NCBI GenBank assembly: GCA_031275035.1
Contig: JAISPH010000248.1
Span: 1-16,082 of the forward strand
DNA from: Treponema sp.
GTDB taxonomy: Bacteria; Spirochaetota; Spirochaetia; Treponematales; Breznakiellaceae
Direction of reading: 5' to 3'
DNA length: 16,082 nucleotides
Positions 7,647 through 14,800 of the stretch are shown here, piece after piece. The notes under the pieces were generated by a model. The model was not told the DNA's origin and did not search any database. It saw nothing but the letters and a program-made list of their open reading frames with translations. Every line of letters begins with the position of its first letter. The first letter of the stretch is position 1. Made by a program: the position numbers and the translations under genes.

Positions 7647-8384
7647 ATGGCTGAACCGATTATCGAACTGAAAAATGTAAGCTTCTCCGCCCAGAATACG
7701 GAAATTGTCCGTGATATTTCTCTGCACTTCGAAGAGGGCAAGACCACCGCCCTGGTGGGGCCCTCCGGGGGGGGAAAAAGTACGGTGCTCAAACTGGCCG
7801 CGGGGCTCCTGGTTCCTTCCCGGGGGGCGGTCGCCTTCCGGGGCAGGGACATTTCCCTTATGAGCCGGACCCAGAACCTGGAGTTCCGCCGGGAGGGGGC
7901 GGTAGTCTTTCAGGATTCGGCCCTCTGGGCCAATCAGAGCCTCTATCAGATTTTGGAACTTCCCCTCAAGGTTCACTATCCCGATATGACCAAAGACAGC
8001 CGGGACGAGCGGATTCGGGAGGTAATATCCCTGGTTGGGTATAAGCGGGATCTGCTGATCCGTCCTACCATGCTCTCCATGGGAGAGCAGAAGCTTATCG
8101 CCTTTGCCCGGGCCCTGCTCTGCCGGCCTTCCCTCTTGTACCTGGACGAATGGACCGAATCCCTGGATGACGCCGCCGCCTACCGGCTAGTCATGCTGGT
8201 AAAGCAGATGCAGAGCGAGCATAAAACCATCATATTTGTAAGCCATGATTTCAGGATTATCAAGGGTTTAGCCGATACCATTATTATGGTGGTGAAGGGT
8301 ATACTTTCCCTTGAATTGACAAGGGAGCAGATTTTAGCGGATGATGATATGGCCCGGCTGATAGAAATGGGAATTGAATCATGA
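7647..8384 (+). CDS. mlaF: MlaF-like ABC transporter ATPase with an atypical signature motif
   Basis: This 245-residue nucleotide-binding domain has Walker A GPSGGGKST (38-46), Q-loop Q89 in VVFQDSALW, Walker B LLYLDE (163-168) and switch His in FVSHD (H200). It would energise the neighbouring MlaE-like permease at the cytoplasmic face. Two motifs differ from the usual form. The signature reads LSMGEQK (143-149) in place of LSGGQ/LSGGM. The segment after Walker B reads EWTESLD where EPTSGLD is common. Walker A and B acidic and lysine residues are intact, so activity is expected. The stop codon overlaps the mlaD start (ATGA, 8381-8384), implying translational coupling. Confidence 0.9.
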   Translation: MAEPIIELKNVSFSAQNTEIVRDISLHFEEGKTTALVGPSGGGKSTVLKLAAGLLVPSRGAVAFRGRDISLMSRTQNLEFRREGAVVFQDSALWANQSLYQILELPLKVHYPDMTKDSRDERIREVISLVGYKRDLLIRPTMLSMGEQKLIAFARALLCRPSLLYLDEWTESLDDAAAYRLVMLVKQMQSEHKTIIFVSHDFRIIKGLADTIIMVVKGILSLELTREQILADDDMARLIEMGIES

Positions 8385-9361
8385 AGTTTAAGATCCGTTT
8401 TGCCGATCAGATTGTCGGCGTTTGCATTATCCTCGCCCTGCTGGTTTTAACCGTTTCGATCTTTATGCTTGGCCGGAGCAAGCGCTGGTTTGTTAAGGAC
8501 TATCAGTTCAGGACCTACTTTGAATCCGCCAACGGCCTTGCGGTTAATATGGCGGTTCAGTACAAGGGCTTTACCATCGGTTATGTTAAATCCTTCGGCC
8601 TCTCCGACGATGATTCGGTGGAGGTATTCTTCTCTATCAACAAGGAATACGGAAACCGGGTCAAGCTTGGCTCTCTGGTGGAACTTGACGTAAGCCCCAT
8701 TGGCCTGGGGAATCACTTCTACTTTTATTCCGGTCTGGGTTCAGAAGAGCTTGAAGACGGCGGTTTTGTGCCTACGGTTAATTCCAGCCAGGGCCGGACC
8801 TATATCCAGATGGGCCTGGCCAGGGTTCCTCCCAAGAACGACAGTATATCCAACCTTATTGTTCAGACCACCTCTATTATGAATAACCTGAACGGCACCC
8901 TGGCTGAGATCCGGTCCGCCGTAATGGGTACCGACGCCACTACCCTGGGCCGTACCCTGGGAGGAGTGGAGACGGCGGTGGATTCCATTAACGGCGGCCT
9001 GCAGCCGATTCTGGCGGATGTAAAACGGATCACCTCGGATCTGGAACAGTTTACGGGAAAGCTGGATGAACCGGGGGGCATTGTTTCGGCGGCCTTCGGG
9101 CCCGGCGGCGACGTCTATACAAGCCTGGAGACTTCTCTCAGGTCGCTTTCGGGGATACTGCGGAATCTTGAGCAGACCACGGATTATCTGCCCCAGGAGA
9201 TGCCCCAGGTTGTGGGACTGGTGGCGGAGCTTCGGAGGACCCTGAGTTCCGCCGAGGACGTGCTTGCCGCCCTGCTGAACAATCCCCTCCTTAAAAACGG
9301 GGTGCCCGAGCGGGTCCAGGTTGAATCGAACGGGACAAGTCCCCGGGGCATACAGTTCTAA
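8381..9361 (+). CDS. mlaD: MlaD/MCE-family substrate-binding protein
   Basis: This 326-residue protein has an N-terminal membrane anchor (about residues 8-30, IVGVCIILALLVLTVSIFML). A single MCE domain follows at about 40-125, including ANGLAVNMAVQYKGFTIGYV and VELDVSPIGLGNHFYFY. The rest is predominantly helical and rich in Ser, Thr and Leu (about 160-300), consistent with a helical stalk or barrel-forming tail in the periplasm. It ends with the NNPLLKNGVP motif often seen in MCE proteins. MCE proteins form hexameric rings that carry lipids for the MlaEF-type transporter. It overlaps the ATPase gene by 4 nt and precedes the lipoprotein gene by 12 nt or less. There is one MCE domain only, so it is MlaD-like rather than PqiB/YebT-like. 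Confidence 0.88.
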   Translation: MKFKIRFADQIVGVCIILALLVLTVSIFMLGRSKRWFVKDYQFRTYFESANGLAVNMAVQYKGFTIGYVKSFGLSDDDSVEVFFSINKEYGNRVKLGSLVELDVSPIGLGNHFYFYSGLGSEELEDGGFVPTVNSSQGRTYIQMGLARVPPKNDSISNLIVQTTSIMNNLNGTLAEIRSAVMGTDATTLGRTLGGVETAVDSINGGLQPILADVKRITSDLEQFTGKLDEPGGIVSAAFGPGGDVYTSLETSLRSLSGILRNLEQTTDYLPQEMPQVVGLVAELRRTLSSAEDVLAALLNNPLLKNGVPERVQVESNGTSPRGIQF

Positions 9362-9373
9362 GGGGGCATGGGA

Positions 9374-10246
9374 ATGGGCAATACTGCGTTAAAGGCTGTC
9401 TGCGGCGCGCTGCTGATCCTCTGTTTGCCGTTGCTTATGCCGGGCTGTTCCTCCGCCCCTAAACGTCCCGCCGAGATTTTTACGGTACGGAATATGACCG
9501 AGACTCAGCTTGAACTTGCCAACCGGGCGGCGGACCAGGGCCGTTATGCCGAAGCCCTGGAGCTATTGCAGGAAGCCCGCCGTCTGGCGGTGAGAGCGGA
9601 CGATCCCAAACTGCTTATCAGGACCAGCCTCTCCCGGGGAAATATCCTCTTTTACCTGGGCCGTACCGGCGAAGCGGAGGAACTCTGGACCGCCGCCCTG
9701 GATGAGGCCCTGGCCGCAGGGGATGAGGAATTGGCGGCGGTTAGCCGGGTTTATATGGCCCGGAGCGGGCTTCTCGGCGGCGTTTCAGATGCCGGGACGG
9801 TACGGACCCAGGTGCGGGAGGAGCTGTCCAGGATAAAAAGCCCGCTCCATACTGCCCTGGCCTGGATCGTGGCGGGACTTGCGGAAAAAGAGCTGGGCCG
9901 CTGGAATGACGGGGAAAATGCGCTAAAGAATGCCCTCGGTATTCACCAGAAGCATAACTATCTGGAACAGGCCGCCTATGACTGGTACCTTATCGCATCG
10001 ATCCGTTCCGTGGCGGGGGACTATTCCGGCGCCCTTGAGGCGCTGGACGAAGCCCTGGCCTTTGACCGCCGGGCGGAAAATACCTACGGCCTGGGCATGG
10101 ACTGGTTTGCCAGGGGAGAGGTGCAGAGAAAGGCGGGAAATACCGCGGAAGCCGCCGCGGCATACCGCCGTTCCGGGGATATTTTTAGATCCCTGAGTTT
10201 GGAAAAGGAAGCGGAACAGGCGGAGCAGCGTTTGTCCGCCTTATAG
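9374..10246 (+). CDS. TPR-repeat lipoprotein, last gene of the mla-like operon
   Basis: The open frame can start at ATG 9368 or at ATG 9374 (third codon). The second is chosen because AGGGGG (9361-9366) then has 7-nt spacing, whereas the first leaves almost none. An N-terminal signal peptide ends in LLMPGC, with the lipidated Cys at residue 25 of this start and CSSAP following. This suggests a lipoprotein with the relaxed lipobox typical of spirochaetes. The rest contains several TPR-like helical pairs, for example LANRAADQGRYAEALELLQEA, YLGRTGEAEELWTAALDEAL, YSGALEALDEALAFD and GNTAEAAAAYRRSGDIFRSL. TPR units usually bind proteins. Position next to mlaD suggests an accessory role in lipid transport, perhaps where other systems use PqiC-type lipoproteins or MlaC; this is inference. 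Confidence 0.8.
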   Translation: MGNTALKAVCGALLILCLPLLMPGCSSAPKRPAEIFTVRNMTETQLELANRAADQGRYAEALELLQEARRLAVRADDPKLLIRTSLSRGNILFYLGRTGEAEELWTAALDEALAAGDEELAAVSRVYMARSGLLGGVSDAGTVRTQVREELSRIKSPLHTALAWIVAGLAEKELGRWNDGENALKNALGIHQKHNYLEQAAYDWYLIASIRSVAGDYSGALEALDEALAFDRRAENTYGLGMDWFARGEVQRKAGNTAEAAAAYRRSGDIFRSLSLEKEAEQAEQRLSAL

Positions 10247-10354
10247 GCCGGGGAAATTGCGGTTTTCAGAGGTTCCCGGCGAATCGTTCATGGGAGCCGG
10301 CGGGGGTAAAAAGCCCCGGTGAAGCCTCCCGTTCTGAAAGACAGAAAATGCACC

Positions 10355-10390
10355 GGGGCGGTTCCAAAACGGCTGTTTTGGAATCGCCCC
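10355..10390. terminator. Strong, probably bidirectional terminator hairpin
   Basis: GGGGCGGTTCCAAAAC (10355-10370) pairs with GTTTTGGAATCGCCCC (10375-10390) around a GGCT loop. The stem is 16 bp with a single G-T wobble. It lies between the convergent TPR lipoprotein and rubrerythrin genes. On the minus strand it is followed by a T-rich stretch (GCATTTTCTGTCTTTC); on the plus strand only by CTCTCTTA. The rest of the 213-nt gap shows no gene. The segment 10313-10321 can compete for part of the stem. Confidence 0.82.
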
Positions 10391-10459
10391 GCCTCTCTTA
10401 GGGATGCGCTGGAAAACTGATGGTTTTCAGTGTCTCCCTGGAAATCTTGTTTCAAAAAC

Positions 10460-10996
10460 TTAGAAGTACCGTTTCAGGAGGCCCTGGAAGCCGGCGCAGT
10501 GGCGGGCTTCATCCCGGGCCATTTCGTGGACCGTGTCGTGGATGGCATCGTAGTTCTTTTCCTTGGCCCGCTTGGCAATGTCGGTCTTGCCGGCGCAGGC
10601 GCCGTACTCGGCTTCTACCCGGAGCTCCAGGTTTTTTTTGGTGCTGCTGGTAACCACCTCGCCGAGGAGTTCGGCGAATTTGGCGGCATGTTCCGCTTCC
10701 TCAAAGGCATAGCGCTTGTAGGCTTCAGCGATTTCGGGATAACCCTCCCGCTCGGCGACCCGGCTCATGGCAAGGTACATGCCGACTTCGCAGCATTCTC
10801 CGTTGAAGTGGGCCCGGAGATCGTCCTTGATATCCTGTTCCACATCCTTGGCAATGCCTACCACATGCTCTGAGGCAAAGGTCTGGTTTCCCGCAGCCTG
10901 ACTGAACTTGGAGGCCGGAGCCTTGCACTGAGGACAAACTTCGGGGGGCTTATCGCCCTCATACACATAACCGCAAACCTGACAAACCCATTTCAT
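10460..10996 (-). CDS. Reverse rubrerythrin (N-terminal rubredoxin plus diiron ferritin-like domain)
   Basis: The 178-residue protein starts [14 protein letters not shown]. Its rubredoxin-type iron site is at the N-terminus (C5, C8, C21, C24) and the ferritin-like diiron domain follows. That order is the reverse of classical rubrerythrin. Diiron ligand candidates include E67/E70, the EEAEHA motif (E99, E102, H103) and DEARH near the C-terminus. Such proteins reduce hydrogen peroxide, and in clostridia also oxygen, with electrons from NAD(P)H-linked partners in the cytoplasm. An ATG 12 nt further upstream (11008) lacks an SD. The start at 10996 has GGAG 6 nt before it and fits the family N-terminus. 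The PerR-like gene lies 157 nt upstream on the same strand, so peroxide or iron control is plausible. Confidence 0.9.
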   Translation of the reverse strand: MKWVCQVCGYVYEGDKPPEVCPQCKAPASKFSQAAGNQTFASEHVVGIAKDVEQDIKDDLRAHFNGECCEVGMYLAMSRVAEREGYPEIAEAYKRYAFEEAEHAAKFAELLGEVVTSSTKKNLELRVEAEYGACAGKTDIAKRAKEKNYDAIHDTVHEMARDEARHCAGFQGLLKRYF

Positions 10997-11053
10997 ACAT
11001 TTCTCCATGAAAATAAAATAAAACCGGCATACGCCGCTTTTTGTTATGTTGAA

Positions 11054-11097
11054 GGTTTAATGCCCCGCCCTTCGGAGCCGCTAAACGGCATTAAACC
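11054..11097. repeat. 11-bp perfect inverted repeat upstream of the rubrerythrin gene
   Basis: GGTTTAATGCC (11054-11064) and GGCATTAAACC (11087-11097) form a perfect 11-bp inverted repeat around a 22-nt spacer, which can itself fold weakly (GCTC/GGGC). It lies between the PerR-like gene and rubrerythrin. No T-run follows on the minus strand, so it is more likely an operator, an mRNA-stabilising structure or a processing site than a terminator. A small CGGC/GCCG stem at 11023-11034 followed on the minus strand by TTTTATTTTATTTT could be a weak terminator or just A/T-rich promoter DNA. Confidence 0.6.
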
Positions 11098-11105
11098 CCA
11101 TCTTA

Positions 11106-11139
11106 TAGAACAACCCCTCCTTTAGAACAACCCCTCCTT
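11106..11139. repeat. Perfect tandem duplication of 17 bp
   Basis: TAGAACAACCCCTCCTT occurs at 11106-11122 and again, identical and adjacent, at 11123-11139, just after the end of the PerR-like gene. On the minus strand each copy gives AAGGAGGGG, a strong SD-like sequence, but no sizeable open frame follows. It may be a recent duplication in the intergenic region. Confidence 0.85.
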
Positions 11140-11153
11140 CAGGCCGGCGCTGT

Positions 11154-11555
11154 CTATTGTTGTAAATTCCGGCATCTGTCGCAGAGACCGTAAAATACGG
11201 TTTTGCGCTTATCGATGGTAAAGCCGGGAATTTCAAGCGGAAGAACGCCGGTTAACTCCGCCTGCGCCTCTCCGGGCAGATCCAGCACCCGGCCGCAGCC
11301 CTCACAGATAAAGTGGGGGTGGGGCGCCACCGTTCCGTCAAAGCGTTCCTCGCCGTTTACCACTCCCAGGGATACTACGGTTCCTTCTTCGCGGAAGACA
11401 TTGATGTTCCGGTATACCGTCCCCAGAGAAAGGCCGGGAATCCGGGATTTAAGCCGGTCGTAGACCCACCGCGCTCCGGGATGGGAGAGGGTGGACCGGA
11501 TCGTTTCCAGAATGGCGTCCCGTTTTTTGCTGTGTTTTCTCTCATTTCCAGGCAC
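11154..11555 (-). CDS. perR: PerR-type Fur-family transcriptional regulator
   Basis: This 133-residue protein (135 if GTG 11561 is used) has an N-terminal winged helix with the recognition region LSLGTVYRNINVFREEG. The C-terminal domain is metal-binding. Counting from GTG 11555, H25, D73, H79, H81 and D92 fall at the same relative spacing as the regulatory metal ligands H37, D85, H91, H93 and D104 of Bacillus PerR. An Asp at the last position is the PerR-like choice, where Fur usually has Glu. Two CxxC pairs (ICEGCG and LCDRC) match the structural zinc site. The GTG at 11555 is preferred because AGGA (11563-11566) lies 7 nt away; for GTG 11561 it is 1 nt away. It probably senses peroxide through metal-catalysed histidine oxidation and represses its own gene and neighbours. 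A Fur or Zur role cannot be excluded. Confidence 0.85.
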   Translation of the reverse strand: MPGNERKHSKKRDAILETIRSTLSHPGARWVYDRLKSRIPGLSLGTVYRNINVFREEGTVVSLGVVNGEERFDGTVAPHPHFICEGCGRVLDLPGEAQAELTGVLPLEIPGFTIDKRKTVFYGLCDRCRNLQQ

Positions 11556-11631
11556 TTTCACATCCTAAATTAGAATATAGTACACAAAAAAATATACTGC
11601 ACAAATTTTCCGGCGGAACTTTTAAGAGCCC

Positions 11632-11660
11632 TTGACAGAAATAATAATAATAACCATTAT
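11632..11660 (+). promoter_or_regulatory. Sigma70-type promoter for the giant activase gene
   Basis: A consensus -35 TTGACA (11632-11637) and -10 CATTAT (11655-11660) are spaced by exactly 17 nt. Transcription would start near 11667, giving a leader of about 140 nt before ATG 11807. The whole promoter lies inside the palindrome. Confidence 0.65.
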
Positions 11661-11672
11661 TATTATTGTCAA
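11644..11672 (-). promoter_or_regulatory. Sigma70-type promoter for the PerR-like gene
   Basis: Read on the minus strand, TTGACA (11672-11667) and TATTAT (11649-11644) are spaced by exactly 17 nt. Transcription would start near 11637, about 80 nt before the chosen start codon. It is the mirror image of the plus-strand promoter, so the two polymerases would compete for the same DNA. Confidence 0.68.
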
Positions 11673-11713
11673 GAGCTTTTTTGTATTTTTTGGATAACGG
11701 GAAGGGGGAATCT

Positions 11714-11762
11714 CCGGCAGTTTTCAGGCCGAAGCCGGACTACGCTTGAACCATCCTGCCGG
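11714..11762 (+). ncRNA. Structured 5' leader of the activase gene, possible attenuator
   Basis: CCGGCAG (11714-11720) pairs perfectly with CTGCCGG (11756-11762). TTCA (11723-11726) with TGAA (11747-11750) and GGC/GCC (11727-11729 with 11734-11736) can nest inside. A T-rich run (TCTTGTTATTATTTG) follows the closing arm, as in an attenuator. An alternative pairing uses CCGGC (11714-11718) with GCCGG (11734-11738), excluding the long stem. It does not match a riboswitch class that I recognise. Confidence 0.4.
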
Positions 11763-11806
11763 TCTTGTTATTATTTGAGCAAATTAAGCATAAATGTTGA
11801 GGTACC

Positions 11807-14800
11807 ATGCAGTCATTAGGAGTTAATATAGGTTCTACCAGCCTGAAGATGGTATTGGTCGATCAGTCCAAAGAACCGCTCGAGGTTATATGGAGCGCCG
11901 CCGTTCCCCACGAGGGTGATTTTGGCGCGGCGGTGCAGAAACTACTTGCCGGGGGCGGCGTTCCCCAGGGCGTTCCCACCCTGGTTACGGGCAACGAGGG
12001 CCGGTTTATGTTCAACGCCGCGGGGACTCTGGAACCCCTCTGCGTGGAGGCCGCCCTTAAAGCTTTGGGGCTCAAGGCGGATGCGGTGGTATCCATGGGA
12101 GGGGAGGATCTGGTGGTCTATTCCCTCAACAAAGAGGGGAAGATCATCAATAACTTCTCCGGAAACAAATGCGCTTCCGGTACGGGAGAATTCCTCAAGC
12201 AGCAGCTTGCCCGTATGGATATGACCCTGGCGGACATCGATAAGGTTCCCGACGAAGCTAAGGTATATCCCCTTTCGACCCGTTGTTCGGTTTTTATGAA
12301 GAGCGACTGTACCCACCGGCTTAACAAGCGGGAGGCTACCAAGAACGACATTGTCCTTTCCCTTTCGGATGTAATGGCGGTCAAGGTTATCGACTTCCTC
12401 AAACGGGCCAAGATTAACTCCGGCCGGGTGGTCCTGACCGGGGGCATTACCCTGAACAGGCATATCATCCGTTTTATCCGGGAGAAGCAGCCCGGGATTG
12501 AATTTGTCATTCCCGAGACCGCGCCGGTCTTTGAAGCTCTGGGTGCGGCGGTGCTGGCTCCCCAATCGGGGAGCCCCCTCCCGGCGGCGGATCGGCTCCT
12601 CAAGCCCAACGAGATCCGTTTTGGAACCCTGGAGGCTTTGAGGGACTGGGCCGTCAAGGTAAAGACCTTTGAAAAGCCCGCCGGCAGGGTACAGCGGGGC
12701 CGTCCCTACATTCTGGGGGTGGACGGAGGTTCCACCACCACCAAGGCCTGCCTGGTAGATGCGGAAACCGATGAGATTGCGGCCAGCCATTATGGCCGTA
12801 CCCACGGAGATCCGGTTAAGGCCCTCAAGGAATGCCTTAAAATCATTCAGGATAAGATCATCGCCGATACGGGGGATAAGGCGGTGGACATACGCTTGGT
12901 ATCCACCACCGGTTCTTCCAGGGAGATCCTCGGGGTTTTTCTGGAGACCCCCGGGGTCTATAACGAAATTATCGCCCACTCCGTGGGGACCACCTACTTT
13001 GATCCTGATGTGGAAACCATATTTGAAATCGGGGGCCAGGACGCCAAGTACGTGCTGCTTAAAAACGGGGTCCCCATCGACTATGCGATGAACGAAGCCT
13101 GTTCCGCTGGGACCGGCTCTTTCCTGGAAGAATCCGCCTCGGGGGATCTGTCCATCCACAGCGCCAAAGACATAGGCCCCATAGCCTTAAACGCCGACGC
13201 CCCCCTCAAGTTTGGGGAGCACTGTTCCGCCTTTATCAACAGCGATATCCGCAAGGCGGTTCAGCAGGGGGCTACCAAGGAGAATATCACCGCCGGCATT
13301 GTCTGTTCCATCGTCGCCAATTACCTTAACCGGGTGGTGGGGAACCGTACCATAGGGGGAAAGATCTTCCTCCAGGGAGGGGTGGCGAAGAACATCGCCG
13401 TTCCCCTGGCCTTTGCCATGATGCTGGATAAGGAGATCCTGGTTCCCCCTTCGCCGGAACTTATGGGCTGTTTTGGGGTGGCCCTTCTGGCAAAGCGCAA
13501 GGCCGCGGACGGCCTTCTTGCGGAAAAAACCGTTGATATCGGCGAGCTCCTGAGCCGGGAGATACGCTACGAGCGGGTCTTTACCTGCCGGTCCTGCGAT
13601 AACCACTGTCCCATCCAGGTCCTCTCGGTGGGCGTGCAGGATCATAAGTATATGTTCGGCGGCCGCTGTAACAAGTATACCAACATGCGGAAGGCCGTAA
13701 AGGATGTGCCGGTTTTTGACTATGTGGAGAAGCGGCAGAAGATGCTTTTTGAAGAGTATGCCGCCCCGGCATCAGATTTCCCATCCCCCACCCCCGATTC
13801 TTCACTCTCTCTCCACTCTCCATATAAACGTGATTATGTGGTCGGTATTCCCCGGGCCTTTTCGGTCCATACCCTCTATCCCCTCTATTCCTGGTTCTTC
13901 CATGAGCTGGGGATTAGAACCTTCCTCTCCACCGAAGTGGCCCATGCCGGAGTAGCCCGGGCGGAATCCACCTACTGTTTCCCCGCGGAGATAGCCCATG
14001 GGGCGGTGCAGGACTGCCTGGACAAGGGGGCGGATTATGTGCTCCTTCCCCATTTCAGGGATATGCCAAGCTACGAAGAAGAGGTTCACGCTAATTTCTG
14101 TCCCATTACCCAGAGCCTTCCCTACTATATAGAAAAGGCCTTTCCCGATGTTGATAAAAAGCGCTGGCTTCCCCTGGTGGTAAGCTTTAAATTCGGCGAA
14201 AGCAAGGCTCTGGAGCTTTTCAACATGATGACCGAAAAGCTGGGGATAGGCGCGGAGGAAACCGAAGCGGCCTTTGCCAAGGCCCTGTCGAAACAGCAGG
14301 CCTATTTTGAGGCCGTTAAAAAACTGGGAGAAGAGGCCCTGGAGGATGCCCGCCGGGCGGACCGGCCGGTGATTGCCCTGCTGGGACGGCCCTACAACGC
14401 GTTTACCGCGGAGGCCAACATGGGCATCCCCAGGAAATTTACCACCCGGGGCTACTCCATCGTACCCTTCGACATTCTGCCCTTCCAGGATGAAAAGATC
14501 TTCCCCAACATGTACTGGTACTATGGACAGCAGGATGTAAAGGCTTCAAACTTCCTCAAGAAAGAAGACAATATCTACGTTACCTATATCACCAACTTTT
14601 CCTGCGCCCCCGATTCGTTCATCCTCCTCTACCTTAAATGGGCCATGGGGCAGAAACCCTTCCTGGTGCTGGAACTGGATTCCCATTCCGCCGATGCCGG
14701 GGTCGATACCCGGGTGGAGGCCTTTCTGGACATCATTGACGGGTACAGGGCCAAAAAGACCGAGCTTGAGGCGGAGCGTTACAGCAACGGCTGGCGCTTT

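Larger units (their letters stand above)
11631..11673. promoter_or_regulatory. Palindromic candidate PerR/Fur operator spanning divergent promoters
   Basis: CTTGAC (11631-11636) mirrors GTCAAG (11668-11673). Inside, AATAATAATAAT (11640-11651) mirrors ATTATTATTATT (11656-11667) around AACC. The core TAATAACCATTATTA is close to the 7-1-7 inverted repeat bound by Fur/PerR proteins (PerR box TTATAATNATTATAA). The site lies between the PerR-like gene (minus) and the giant activase gene (plus) and covers both promoters, so autoregulation and shared control are likely. Confidence 0.65.

Noticed and set aside
11624..11687. Reading the large A/T palindrome plus T-run as a rho-independent terminator
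   Set aside because: The flanking genes diverge from this point, so no upstream transcription needs stopping, and consensus promoter elements with 17-nt spacers sit on both strands. A promoter-operator is the simpler reading.
11667..11806. A known riboswitch class (cobalamin, glycine, c-di-GMP, SAM) in the activase leader
   Set aside because: None of the conserved core sequences I know from these classes is present. Only a generic structured leader can be claimed.
11794..11826. A tiny upstream frame (ATG 11794) overlapping the activase start
   Set aside because: It has about ten codons with no SD of its own; chance is the simplest explanation.
11942..13159. A 405-codon minus-strand frame inside the giant activase gene
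   Set aside because: It is antisense to conserved ATPase motifs of the plus-strand gene and has no recognisable domain.
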